In this document: one piece after another, positions 1-9,898 of the stretch
Layout of the letters: every line of letters begins with the position of its first letter
How positions within the stretch are numbered: position 1 is the stretch's first letter
Assembly (NCBI GenBank): GCA_903860195.1
Contig: CAIOPO010000153.1
Location: 1-36,834, forward strand
Source of the DNA: an uncultured Opitutia bacterium
Lineage (GTDB): Bacteria; Verrucomicrobiota; Verrucomicrobiia; Opitutales; UBA953
Length of the DNA stretch: 36,834 bases
Direction of reading: 5' to 3'
Made by a program: the position numbers and the translations under genes
Notes under the pieces: generated by a model
The model's input: only the letters and a program-made list of their open reading frames with translations
Told to the model about the DNA's origin: nothing
Databases searched by the model: none

Positions 1-3000
1 AGCGAGCCCTGCGTCCGCCAGCTCTTCCTCGGCCGTCCCGCTTCCTGCGCCACCGACCAGGATTTCGAACGCAAGCTCTTCATCCTGGCCAAGCAGGCCC
101 ACAACCGCCTCCGCGCTTCCGGGCAGGACGGTCACTACTACGCCTGCTCCCTGTCCTGCCGGACCATCATCTACAAGGGCATGCTCATGCCCGAGCAGGT
201 CGGACAGTACTTCCCCGACCTCGCCGACTCGGCGATGGACACCGCGCTGGCGCTCGTCCACTCGCGCTTCTCGACGAACACCTTCCCCAGCTGGGAACGC
301 GCCCACCCCTATCACTACATCGCCCACAACGGCGAGATCAACACCCTGCGCGGCAACGTGAACTGGATGAAGGCCCGCGAACCGCTGCTGGCCAGCCCGC
401 TCTTCGGCAAGGACATCGAGAAGATTAAGCCGGTCGTGAACCCCAACGGCTCCGACTCCGCGATGTTCGACAATGTGCTCGAACTCATGGTCATGGGCGG
501 TCGTGAGCTGCCCGAGGCCATGATGATGATGATTCCGGAGCCCTGGATCGGCCACGAGTCGATGAGCCCGGAAAAGAAGGCCTTCTACGAGTATCAGTCC
601 TGCCTCATGGAGCCCTGGGACGGACCCGCCTCGGTCGTCTTCACCGACGGCACCATGATCGGAGCGACGCTTGACCGCAACGGCCTCCGCCCCTCCCGCT
701 ACTACGTCACCAAGGACGATTACGTCATCATGGGTTCCGAGGCCGGCGTGCTGCCGGTCGACCCCGCCAACGTCGCGAGCAAGGGCCGTCTGCAGCCGGG
801 ACGCATGTTCCTCGTCGACATGCAGGAGGGCCGCATCGTCGCCGACGACGAGGTCAAGGCCCGCTACGCCAAGCAGAAGCCCTACCGCGAGTGGCTGGAC
901 AAGAACCTCATCAAGCTCGCCGACATCGCCGACGCCAAGGAAGTCCCCGGCCCCGACCACTCCACGGTCCTCCAGCGCCAGCTGGCCTTCGGCTATACCT
1001 TCGAGGACCTGCGCAAGCTCATGGTCCCCATGGGCAAGGACGGCGTCGAGGCCATCGGCTCGATGGGCACCGACATCCCGCTCGCCGTGCTCTCGAACCA
1101 GTCGAAGCTACTCTACGACTACTTCAAGCAGCTCTTCGCGCAGGTCACCAATCCGCCCATCGACTGCATCCGCGAGGAGATCGTCACCTCGTCGGTCACG
1201 ACCATCGGACCCGAGCGCAACCTGCTCGACCCCCGGCCCGAGAGCGCCCACCTCATCGAACTGCCCTCGCCCATCCTCACGAACGAGGAGCTGGCCAAGC
1301 TCCGCCACGTCGCCCAGGGGCAGTTCCGTTCAGTCACCATCCCCACCCTCTTCGACGCCAAGTCAGGCGCGAAGGGCCTCGAGCAGGCGATGGAGGACCT
1401 CTGCAAGCAGGCCTCCCTCCAGATCGACGCCGGCATCAACCTCATCATCCTGAGCGACCGCGGAGTCGGACGCGACAAGGCCGCCATCCCCGCCCTGCTC
1501 GCCGTTTCCGGCCTGCACCACCACCTCATCCGCGAAGGCAAGCGCACCAAGGTCGGCCTCATCCTCGAGTCCGGCGAGCCGCGCGAGGTGCACCACTTCT
1601 GCACGCTCATCGGCTACGGCTGCGCCGGCATCAACCCCTACCTCGCCTTCGAGACGCTGGATGACATGATCCGCCAGAAGCTCCTGGTGGGCGTCGACCA
1701 CTACACCGCCTGCAAGAACTTCGTGAAGGCCGCGACCAAGGGCATCGTCAAGGTGGCCTCCAAGATCGGCATCTCGACCATCCACAGCTACCTCGGCGCC
1801 CAGATCTTCGAGTGCGTCGGACTCCGCCAGTCGGTGGTGGACCGCTACTTCGTCGGCACGCCGTCCCGCATCGAAGGCGCCGACCTCGAGGCCGTCGCCG
1901 AGGAGACCCTCTCCCGCCACCGCATCGCCTATCCCGAGCGCGTCGACACCCCCGTCACGCTCGGCGTGGGCGGCGATTACCAGTGGCGCAGCGAAGGCGA
2001 AGCCCACCTCTTCAGCCCGCAGGTCATCCACAGCCTCCAGAAGGCCGTCCGCACCGGCAACTATGAGACGTTCAAGGTCTACTCCGGACTCGTGAACGAC
2101 CAGCAGGCCCAGGTCTTCACCCTGCGCGGCCTGCTCGGCTTCAAGCCCCGTCAGCCCGTGCCCATCGAGGAGGTCGAGCCGGTCGAATCGATCCTGCGCC
2201 GCTTCAAGACCGGCGCCATGAGCTACGGCTCGATCTCGAAGGAGGCCCACGAGAGCCTGGCCATCGCGATGAACCGCATCGGCGGCAAGTCCAACACCGG
2301 CGAAGGCGGCGAGGACCCGGAGCGCTTCACCTGGACCAACGAGCAGGGCGACTCCAAGAACTCCGCCATCAAGCAGGTGGCTTCGGGACGCTTCGGCGTC
2401 ACCAGCCGCTACCTCACCAACGCCCGCGAGATCCAGATCAAGATGGCCCAAGGAGCCAAGCCCGGCGAGGGCGGCCAGCTGCCCGGCGGCAAGGTGTACC
2501 CTTGGATCGCCAAGACCCGCCACTCGACCACCGGCGTGGGCCTGATCTCTCCGCCTCCGCACCACGACATCTACTCGATCGAGGACCTGGCGGAACTCAT
2601 CCACGACCTCAAGAACGCCAACCGCGAGGCCCGCGTCAGCGTGAAGCTCGTCTCCGAGGTCGGGGTCGGCACCATCGCCGCCGGCGTCGCCAAGGCGCAT
2701 GCGGACGTCGTGCTCATCTCCGGCTTTGACGGCGGCACCGGCGCCTCGCCCCAGACTTCCATCAAGCACGCCGGCCTCCCCTGGGAGCTCGGCCTCGCCG
2801 AGACCCACCAGACGCTCGTCCTCAACCGCCTGCGCTCCCGCATCGTCGTCGAGACGGACGGCCAGCTGAAGACCGGACGCGACGTCGTCATCGCCGCCCT
2901 CCTCGGCGCCGAGGAGTTCGGCTTCGCCACCGCCCCGCTCGTGACCCTCGGCTGCATCATGATGCGCGTGTGCCACCTCAACACCTGCCCCGTCGGCGTG

Positions 3001-4155
3001 GCCACGCAGGACCCCGAACTGCGCAAGAACTTCACCGGCGATCCCGCCCATGCGGTGAACTTCATGATGTTCATCGCCCAGGAGGTCCGTGAAATCATGG
3101 CCTCCCTCGGCTTCCGTACCCTCAACGAGATGGTGGGACGGACCGACATCCTCGAGGCCCGCAAGGCCGTCGACCACTGGAAGGTGAAGGGCGTGGACCT
3201 GTCCAAGCTGCTCTACCAGCCCGAAGTCGGACCCGAAGTCGGCCGTTTCTGCACCGAGAAGCAGGATCACTCGCTGGAAAAGGGCATGGACCTGTCGGTG
3301 CTGCTCGAGAAGTGCCGTCCGGCCTACGAAAAGGGCCAGAAGGTCGCCTTGGAGCTGCCCATCCGCAACACTCAGCGGGTCGTCGGAACCATCCTCGGCA
3401 ACGAGATCACCAAGCGCCATCCGGACGGCCTTCCCGAAGGCACGGTCCACATCAAGCTCAAGGGCAGCGCCGGCCAGAGCCTCGGAGCCTTCGTACCCAA
3501 GGGCGTGACCATCGAACTGGAAGGCGACGCCAACGACTACGTCGGCAAGGGCCTCTCAGGAGGACGAATCGTCGTCTATCCGGACGCCAAGGCCACCTTC
3601 CCCGCCCATGAGAACATCCTGCTCGGCAACGTGGCGCTCTACGGCGCGACCTCGGGCGAGGCCTACTTCCGCGGCATGGCGGGCGAACGCTTCGGCGTGC
3701 GGAATTCGGGCGTGACCGCGGTCGTAGAAGGCGTGGGCGACCACGGCTGCGAGTACATGACCGGCGGACGGGTCGTCATCCTCGGCGAGACCGGACGCAA
3801 TTTCGCGGCCGGCATGAGCGGGGGCGTGGCCTACGTCTATGACGAGAAGGGCGACTTCGCCACCCGCTGCAACAAGCAGATGGTCGGCCTCGAGAAGCCG
3901 GACGCCAAGGACGCCGAAGAACTCCGCGGCATCGTGCAACGGCACGCCGAACTCACGGGCAGCGAACGGGCCAAGTCACTGCTCAAGGACTGGGCCGCCT
4001 CCGCCGGCAAGTTCGTCAAGGTGATGCCCAAGGACTACAAGCGCGTGCTCCAGGCCATCGCGGCCGCGCAGGCCAAGGGACTCAGCGGCGACGCCGCCCT
4101 CCAGGAGGCCTTCGAGATCAACGCCCGCGACGAGGCCCGCGTCGGCGGCGGCTGA
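1..4155 (+). CDS. gltB: Glutamate synthase large subunit (5' end truncated by window edge)
   Basis: Frame open from base 1 to the stop at 4155. Motifs include [88 protein letters not shown] and the GXGXG C-terminal domain. Confidence 0.97.
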   Translation, partial: SEPCVRQLFLGRPASCATDQDFERKLFILAKQAHNRLRASGQDGHYYACSLSCRTIIYKGMLMPEQVGQYFPDLADSAMDTALALVHSRFSTNTFPSWERAHPYHYIAHNGEINTLRGNVNWMKAREPLLASPLFGKDIEKIKPVVNPNGSDSAMFDNVLELMVMGGRELPEAMMMMIPEPWIGHESMSPEKKAFYEYQSCLMEPWDGPASVVFTDGTMIGATLDRNGLRPSRYYVTKDDYVIMGSEAGVLPVDPANVASKGRLQPGRMFLVDMQEGRIVADDEVKARYAKQKPYREWLDKNLIKLADIADAKEVPGPDHSTVLQRQLAFGYTFEDLRKLMVPMGKDGVEAIGSMGTDIPLAVLSNQSKLLYDYFKQLFAQVTNPPIDCIREEIVTSSVTTIGPERNLLDPRPESAHLIELPSPILTNEELAKLRHVAQGQFRSVTIPTLFDAKSGAKGLEQAMEDLCKQASLQIDAGINLIILSDRGVGRDKAAIPALLAVSGLHHHLIREGKRTKVGLILESGEPREVHHFCTLIGYGCAGINPYLAFETLDDMIRQKLLVGVDHYTACKNFVKAATKGIVKVASKIGISTIHSYLGAQIFECVGLRQSVVDRYFVGTPSRIEGADLEAVAEETLSRHRIAYPERVDTPVTLGVGGDYQWRSEGEAHLFSPQVIHSLQKAVRTGNYETFKVYSGLVNDQQAQVFTLRGLLGFKPRQPVPIEEVEPVESILRRFKTGAMSYGSISKEAHESLAIAMNRIGGKSNTGEGGEDPERFTWTNEQGDSKNSAIKQVASGRFGVTSRYLTNAREIQIKMAQGAKPGEGGQLPGGKVYPWIAKTRHSTTGVGLISPPPHHDIYSIEDLAELIHDLKNANREARVSVKLVSEVGVGTIAAGVAKAHADVVLISGFDGGTGASPQTSIKHAGLPWELGLAETHQTLVLNRLRSRIVVETDGQLKTGRDVVIAALLGAEEFGFATAPLVTLGCIMMRVCHLNTCPVGVATQDPELRKNFTGDPAHAVNFMMFIAQEVREIMASLGFRTLNEMVGRTDILEARKAVDHWKVKGVDLSKLLYQPEVGPEVGRFCTEKQDHSLEKGMDLSVLLEKCRPAYEKGQKVALELPIRNTQRVVGTILGNEITKRHPDGLPEGTVHIKLKGSAGQSLGAFVPKGVTIELEGDANDYVGKGLSGGRIVVYPDAKATFPAHENILLGNVALYGATSGEAYFRGMAGERFGVRNSGVTAVVEGVGDHGCEYMTGGRVVILGETGRNFAAGMSGGVAYVYDEKGDFATRCNKQMVGLEKPDAKDAEELRGIVQRHAELTGSERAKSLLKDWAASAGKFVKVMPKDYKRVLQAIAAAQAKGLSGDAALQEAFEINARDEARVGGG

Positions 4156-4184
4156 ACCCAACGACGACTCCAAAGCAGACCATC

Positions 4185-5669
4185 ATGGGAAAACCTACCG
4201 GATTCATCGAGTTCCAGCGTGAACTCCCCAAGGACCGCGACGCGCTCACCCGCATCGGCGACTGGAAGGAGATCCACAACCATCACGACGAGGCCAAGCT
4301 CCGCACCCAGGGCTCCCGCTGCATGGACTGCGGCGTGCCCTTCTGCCACACCGGCAAGCTGATCAGCGGCATGGCCAGCGGCTGCCCGATCAACAACCTC
4401 ATCCCTGAGTTCAACGACCTCGTCTACAAGGGCCTCTGGCAGGAGGCGCTCGAACGGCTGCACCGCACCAACAACTTCCCGGAATTCACCGGCCGCGTCT
4501 GCCCCGCCCCCTGCGAAGGCTCCTGCGTGGTCGGCATCAGCCGCCCCCCGGTGACGATCAAGAACATCGAAGTCTCGATCATCGACAAGGGATGGGAGAA
4601 CGGCTGGGTCCAGCCCCGCCCTCCGGCCCGTCGCACCGGCAAGAAGGTCGCCGTCGTCGGTTCCGGTCCCGCCGGACTTTCGGCCGCCGCCCAGCTGAAC
4701 TACGCCGGTCACAACGTCACGGTCTTCGAACGCGACGACCGCCCGGGAGGCCTGCTCATGTACGGCATCCCGAACATGAAGCTCGACAAGCAGGAGGTCG
4801 TGCTCCGCCGCATCAAGCTGCTGGAGGACGAGGGCGTGACCTTCAAGTGCGGCGTGAACGTCGGACAGGACCTTCCGGTCGAGAAGCTCCGCAAGGACTT
4901 CGACGCGGTCGTCGTCTGCACCGGCGCCACCAAGCCCCGCGACCTCACGGTCGACGGCCGGGCCGCCAAGGGCGTGCACTTCGCGATGGAGTTCCTGCGC
5001 GCGAACACCAAGAACCTCCTCGACGGCAAAGCCCCCGACGCGACCATCAGCGCCAAGGGCAAGGACGTCGTCATCATCGGCGGCGGCGACACCGGCACGG
5101 ACTGCGTCGGCACCTCGCTGCGCCACGGCTGCCGCTCGGTCACCCAGGTCGAGATCATGGCCAAATCCCCCCTCACCCGCGCCAAGGACAACCCCTGGCC
5201 GGAATGGCCCAAGACCTACAAGGTCGACTACGGCCAGGAAGAGGCCGCCGCCAAGTTCGGCGCCGACCCCCGCGTCTATCTCACGACCGCCACCAAGGTG
5301 GAGGCCGATGAGAACGGTCAGGTCAAGGCGGTCCACACGGTGCAAGTCGAATGGAAGAAGGACGAAAAGGGCGTCTTCGGCCCCCAGAAGGTCCCGGGCA
5401 CGGAAAAAGCAATGCCCGCCCAGCTGGTGCTGCTGGCCATGGGCTTCCTCGGACCTGAACAGCCGCTCCTCGAGTCCCTCGGACTCGAACGCGACCCGCG
5501 CTCCAACGTCAAGGCGGAGCACGGCAAGTTCACGACCAACGTCCCCGGCGTCTTCGCCGCGGGCGACTGCCGCCGCGGCCAGTCCCTCGTGGTCTGGGCC
5601 TTCAATGAAGGTCGTGGCGCGGCCCGTGAGTGCGACCGCTACCTCATGGGACGGACGGAACTGCCCTGA
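4185..5669 (+). CDS. gltD: Glutamate synthase small subunit
   Basis: 494 aa. Cys-rich N-terminus ([10 protein letters not shown]...[13 protein letters not shown]) and FAD/NAD motifs ([33 protein letters not shown]). Directly downstream of gltB. Confidence 0.97.
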   Translation: MGKPTGFIEFQRELPKDRDALTRIGDWKEIHNHHDEAKLRTQGSRCMDCGVPFCHTGKLISGMASGCPINNLIPEFNDLVYKGLWQEALERLHRTNNFPEFTGRVCPAPCEGSCVVGISRPPVTIKNIEVSIIDKGWENGWVQPRPPARRTGKKVAVVGSGPAGLSAAAQLNYAGHNVTVFERDDRPGGLLMYGIPNMKLDKQEVVLRRIKLLEDEGVTFKCGVNVGQDLPVEKLRKDFDAVVVCTGATKPRDLTVDGRAAKGVHFAMEFLRANTKNLLDGKAPDATISAKGKDVVIIGGGDTGTDCVGTSLRHGCRSVTQVEIMAKSPLTRAKDNPWPEWPKTYKVDYGQEEAAAKFGADPRVYLTTATKVEADENGQVKAVHTVQVEWKKDEKGVFGPQKVPGTEKAMPAQLVLLAMGFLGPEQPLLESLGLERDPRSNVKAEHGKFTTNVPGVFAAGDCRRGQSLVVWAFNEGRGAARECDRYLMGRTELP

Positions 5670-5690
5670 GGCGCCCGCAGCTCCCCGACG

Positions 5691-5721
5691 AGGCCCGGCC
5701 GCAAGCCGGGCCTCTTTGTTC
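5691..5721 (+). terminator. Rho-independent terminator after gltBD
   Basis: Perfect 10-bp stem gaggcccggc/gccgggcctc with cgcaa loop, followed by a T-rich tail (tttgtt). Confidence 0.8.
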
Positions 5722-5747
5722 ACGCAGGGAGGGATTGCCCCGGCGGC

Positions 5748-6518
5748 ATGCCAAGTCACTCTGCCGGCATGGCGATCGATGGAAGTCTCAAGGACGCGGC
5801 CCTGGCCACCGCCCTGGCCGCAGGCGACCTGCTCCGCCACGGAGCGTCCCGCAAGGTCAACTCCAGCACCGACGACGACGTGAAGATGCAGGCCGACGTC
5901 GACTCGGAGCAGCTCGTCCGGGACCGACTCAAGGGCACCGGCCTGCCGGTCATCGGCGAAGAACTTGGCGGCGACCCTGCCCTCTTCGAGTCCAAGGAAC
6001 TCTACTGGGTGGTCGACCCTCTGGACGGCACCTACAACTACCTGCGGGGACAGCCGGCCACCTGCGTCTCCCTCGGTCTGATGCGGGGATCCGAGCCCGT
6101 CCTGGGCGTGATCCGGGACTTCACGGCGGACCGTACCTACCTGGGCATCCCCGGCGAAGGAACCACGGTGAACGGCCTCCGTATCACTCCGCGGTGGGCG
6201 GAAACGGTGGCTGACGCCTGCATCATGACCGGATTCCCGGCCGCGGCCGACAAGTCGCCCCAAGCCCTCGGGCTCTTCATGGAACAGGTGAGGCGCTACA
6301 AGAAGATCCGCATGATCGGATCGGCCGCGCTGGCGCTCGCCTACGTCGGAGAAGGAGTGGCGGACACCTATTACGAATCGGGCACGAATCTCTGGGACGT
6401 GGCGGCGGGGCTGGCCATCATCAAGGCCTCGGGAGGACACTACCGGCTGGTGCCGACCGGACGCAGGCCCCTGAACTACGACCTCTGGGCGTCCGCCCGC
6501 GAGGAGTGGACGCGCTGA
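5748..6518 (+). CDS. Inositol monophosphatase family protein (IMPase or histidinol-phosphatase-like)
   Basis: Motifs GEELGG, WVVDPLDGTYNYLRG, GSAALALAYVGEGVADTYYE, LWDVAAGLAIIKASGG. Start could be 5748 or the internal ATG at 5769. Confidence 0.9.
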   Translation: MPSHSAGMAIDGSLKDAALATALAAGDLLRHGASRKVNSSTDDDVKMQADVDSEQLVRDRLKGTGLPVIGEELGGDPALFESKELYWVVDPLDGTYNYLRGQPATCVSLGLMRGSEPVLGVIRDFTADRTYLGIPGEGTTVNGLRITPRWAETVADACIMTGFPAAADKSPQALGLFMEQVRRYKKIRMIGSAALALAYVGEGVADTYYESGTNLWDVAAGLAIIKASGGHYRLVPTGRRPLNYDLWASAREEWTR

Positions 6519-6565
6519 CGGGTTCTGCGTCGACAACGCCACTTACGGCCCCATCCTACGGGTCC

Positions 6566-7033
6566 ATGCTCAACGCATCGGTCGCCGTCGCCGGCACGTC
6601 CTTCGAAGTCTCGCTGGCCAAGCATGCCGAATCGGTCTTCGGACAGCCGGTCGGCTCGATGGGACTCTGGATCGCCGTGGCCATGGCCGCGGTCTACGTG
6701 CCTTTGCTCGGAAGGCTGGCCGCCAGGCACTTCTTCGGCACCGAATCGTCGCTGGTCGGGCTCGGCGCGGCCGGCATCGTCTCCGTCACCCTCACGTTCG
6801 CCGTGGCCTGCATGGCCGACAGCAGCCTGCACGGCCTGATTCCGGCCAGCTTGCACACGCTCAGCGTCTCGCTCTGCACCGCCACCGCTCTGCTGCTCGT
6901 GACCAGCGCCTGCGCACAGGTGCTGAGCATGGGCTTCGGACCCTCGCTCGGCCTGCAGCTGGTATTCTGGAACATCGTCCTCCTCGCACGGCTGGCCACC
7001 CGGTTCCTGACCGAGTTCTGGACCAACGTCTGA
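6566..7033 (+). CDS. Hypothetical multi-pass membrane protein
   Basis: Hydrophobic segments (LWIAVAMAAVYVPLL, LVGLGAAGIVSVTLTFAVACM, SLCTATALLLVTSACAQV, LGLQLVFWNIVLLARL). Start at 6566 chosen over 6506, which overlaps the upstream gene. Confidence 0.6.
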   Translation: MLNASVAVAGTSFEVSLAKHAESVFGQPVGSMGLWIAVAMAAVYVPLLGRLAARHFFGTESSLVGLGAAGIVSVTLTFAVACMADSSLHGLIPASLHTLSVSLCTATALLLVTSACAQVLSMGFGPSLGLQLVFWNIVLLARLATRFLTEFWTNV

Positions 7034-7051
7034 GACCGGAGGGCTTCGCCT

Positions 7052-9805
7052 TCAGCCGGTCGCCTGCAGTCCGGCGGCGATGGCGTTGAGGGAAAGGAGC
7101 ATCTGGGGCAGCAAGGCGTCGGCCTCCTTCTTCTCGCCCGCGGCGACATGACGTCTCCAGTCCTTGAGGATGGCCACCTGCTGTTCGTGCAGGAGGTCGA
7201 TGGCCGACTCACGCAGTCCGATGACTTTCTTGAGCCGGGGACGTCCGGCGGTGAGGCGTCCCTCCGAGACCTCATCCAGCAGGCGGCGGGTCAGGGAATG
7301 CTCCGCCAGCACGCGCCCGAGGAATTCACGCCGCAGCTTGCGGTCGGTCACCATGCCGCCGTAAAGCCGCATCATGGTCCGGTTGGCGGCGAGGACGCTG
7401 GTCGAGGCGTTCTTGAGCATGTACCGGAGGGGAGCCCAGTCGTCGTGGTGCTTCACGATGAGCTCATAACCCTTCGGATCCTCCTCCTTGAGCCGGGCGA
7501 GGGCCGAGCCCACCCCATACCAGCCTGAAAGGTAGAAACGCGCCTGGCTCCAGGCGAAGACCCAGGGGATGGCCCGCAGGTCCTCCAGGGAGGCGGCGCC
7601 GGTGCGCCGGGAAGGACGCGAGCCGATGCGGCTCGCCTCAATCACGTCGATCGGGGTCGCCTGTCGGAAGAATTCGATGAACCGCGGGGTGCGGATGAGC
7701 TCCTGATAGGCTTCGCGTGAGAATTCCGCGAGGCGGTCCATCACCTTGCCCTGGGAGACCTCGCTGCGCACGGAGACTTCGTGCAGCAGGGTGTTCTGGG
7801 TCACGCCCGCGGTCAGCAGCTCAAGGTTGTTCACCGCCGTGATGTGATTGGCGTACTTCTTGGTGATGGTCTCCCCCTGCTCGGTGATGCGGAACTGTCC
7901 GTTGATCGTGCCGGGAGGCAGGGCGTCGATGAAACGGTGCGTGGGGCCGGCTCCGCGGGAGATCGTGCCGCCCCGGCCGTGGAAGAAGACGACGCGGACT
8001 CCGTGCTTGGCCCCGATGCCGGCCAGGTTCTGTTGGGCGCGATAAAGGTTCCAGAGGGAGGCCAGGATGCCGCCGTCCTTGTTGGAGTCGGAATAGCCGA
8101 TCATGACCTGCTGCACGAGGCCGTCGGTCAGTCCGGCGTCACGGCGCGCCTCAAGGGTGCGCCGGGTCATCGGATGGGCGAGGAACTCATCCAGGATGCC
8201 CGTGCTCCTTTCAAGGTCGCCGATGGTCTCGAACAGGGGCACAACCGGCAGGAGGCAGTGGGCCTCGTCCGGCCCGCCGGCCGTCAGTCCGGCCTCGCGG
8301 GCCAGGAGGTAGACCGAAAGGAGGTCGGAGACCGAGCGGGTCATGCTGACGATCAGGGAGCCGATGCCGGCCGAACCATGGGCGCCGACGTGCTCGACGA
8401 GGCCGCGATAACAGGCGATGACGGCGTCCGCCTCCGCGCCTACGCTCACCTGCTCACGCAGGAACGGGCGGGGGGAACGGAGCTCGGAATCCAGGAAGCC
8501 GAGCCGGCGGGATTCCTCCCATTGTCCGTAGTCGTGATCCGACTGCCCGGCGGCGGCCAGGAGCTGGCCGATCGCACGGTCGTGGAAGGCGCTGTTCTGG
8601 CGGATGTCCAGGCAGGCCATGTGGAAGCCGAACGTCCGCAGGAACCGCACCAGCGGGTCGATTTCCGAACGGGCGATGCGACCGGCGCCGACTTCGATCA
8701 GGGTTTCGCGCAGGAAGAGGAGGTCGGCCACCACGCCGTCCGGGGTGGAGTGCTGCCCGGGCTGCACGGCCTCACCCGCGCGCGGCACACGCAGTCGGCA
8801 GAGATTGATGTATTGGCGCCAGGTCTCCCCGAGATTGCGCTTCAGGGCGGCTTCGCCGGCTTCGCCGTGGGCGGCCGCATGCTTCTCGACCTGCTTGATG
8901 AAGACCGGCGGAGGCTCCTGGAGATGGTCCCCCAGTGAAAGCCGCTGGCCGAGCTGGTCCAGACGCTCATGGCAGATGCCGAGGGCCGCGGCCCGGAGCT
9001 GGTCCAGGGCGCCCTTGGTGACCTCGGCGGTGACCAGCGGATGGCCGTCACGGTCCCCGCCCACCCAGGTGCCGAGGGAGATGTGCGGCAGGGCGTCGGG
9101 ATGCTCGATGCGCTCCGGCTCGAAACCGGCCTCCTCCCAGGCCTGACGCAGCCGGAGGTCCATGCTGACCACGGCGTCCGGGAAGACCTTGGTGAGGAAA
9201 TAGAGGACGTTGCGGAGCTCGGACTGCACGTCCGGCTTCTGCTGGTAGAATTCTCCGGTGCGCCAGAGCCGCTCCAGCGCCACTTTGATCTCCTCGCGGA
9301 TGGCGCGCTGCTCGGCGGCGGTCCACATGTTGTTCTCGCGGCGGACGAGGAGCTTGTAGATCTCGCGGTGGATCTCCAGCACGGTGGCGCGCTTGGCCTC
9401 GGTCGGATGCGCGGTTAGGACCGGCTCGATGACGATGCGGGAGAGACGCTTGGCGATCTGACGGTCGGTCAGCTCGGCGTCCTTCATCTCCTTGAGGGCC
9501 CGGCCCCATGAGCCGGGATCGGACGCCAGGCCGTCACGGTCCTCGCGGAGACGCTTGGACTGGGCCGAGGCGTTCTCCTCCACCATGTTCAGGAGCTGGA
9601 AGGCGATGGAGTAGGCCTGCACGCCGCGGTAGGAGAAGATCTGGACGCCGCGCAGCTTGCGCTTGCCCATCCACGGCAAGGTGCCGGCGATGTCCTTGTG
9701 CCCGAGCTGCTCGAGCACCTCGACGAAGCAGGACATCATGAAGTCGAGGTCCTTGTCGACCTTGCGGAGGCCCTTGGCCAGATCGGTGCTGATGGCGGTG
9801 CCCAT
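7052..9805 (-). CDS. ppc: Phosphoenolpyruvate carboxylase
   Basis: Motifs LTAHPTEAKR, GYSDSNKDGG, FFHGRGGTISRGAGPTH, RIGSRPSRR and C-terminal LNAIAAGLQATG. Likely start is MGTAISTDLAKG at 9805, not the ORF start at 9850. Confidence 0.97.
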   Translation of the reverse strand: MGTAISTDLAKGLRKVDKDLDFMMSCFVEVLEQLGHKDIAGTLPWMGKRKLRGVQIFSYRGVQAYSIAFQLLNMVEENASAQSKRLREDRDGLASDPGSWGRALKEMKDAELTDRQIAKRLSRIVIEPVLTAHPTEAKRATVLEIHREIYKLLVRRENNMWTAAEQRAIREEIKVALERLWRTGEFYQQKPDVQSELRNVLYFLTKVFPDAVVSMDLRLRQAWEEAGFEPERIEHPDALPHISLGTWVGGDRDGHPLVTAEVTKGALDQLRAAALGICHERLDQLGQRLSLGDHLQEPPPVFIKQVEKHAAAHGEAGEAALKRNLGETWRQYINLCRLRVPRAGEAVQPGQHSTPDGVVADLLFLRETLIEVGAGRIARSEIDPLVRFLRTFGFHMACLDIRQNSAFHDRAIGQLLAAAGQSDHDYGQWEESRRLGFLDSELRSPRPFLREQVSVGAEADAVIACYRGLVEHVGAHGSAGIGSLIVSMTRSVSDLLSVYLLAREAGLTAGGPDEAHCLLPVVPLFETIGDLERSTGILDEFLAHPMTRRTLEARRDAGLTDGLVQQVMIGYSDSNKDGGILASLWNLYRAQQNLAGIGAKHGVRVVFFHGRGGTISRGAGPTHRFIDALPPGTINGQFRITEQGETITKKYANHITAVNNLELLTAGVTQNTLLHEVSVRSEVSQGKVMDRLAEFSREAYQELIRTPRFIEFFRQATPIDVIEASRIGSRPSRRTGAASLEDLRAIPWVFAWSQARFYLSGWYGVGSALARLKEEDPKGYELIVKHHDDWAPLRYMLKNASTSVLAANRTMMRLYGGMVTDRKLRREFLGRVLAEHSLTRRLLDEVSEGRLTAGRPRLKKVIGLRESAIDLLHEQQVAILKDWRRHVAAGEKKEADALLPQMLLSLNAIAAGLQATG

Positions 9806-9898
9806 GCGACGCGAGTCGTAGCACGGTGCTCGCAATCGCCGCAACCGCAAACGACCCGGCTTGCGTCCGGTCCAAGTCCGCTTTTGGTCACGGTCGCC

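Noticed and set aside
1363-3450. 695-aa minus-strand ORF inside gltB
   Set aside because: Antisense to a well-supported gltB; no recognisable motif.
4035-6542. 835-aa minus-strand ORF antisense to gltD and the IMPase gene
   Set aside because: Both plus-strand genes have clear family motifs; the antisense frame is low-complexity and typical of GC-rich third-position artefacts.
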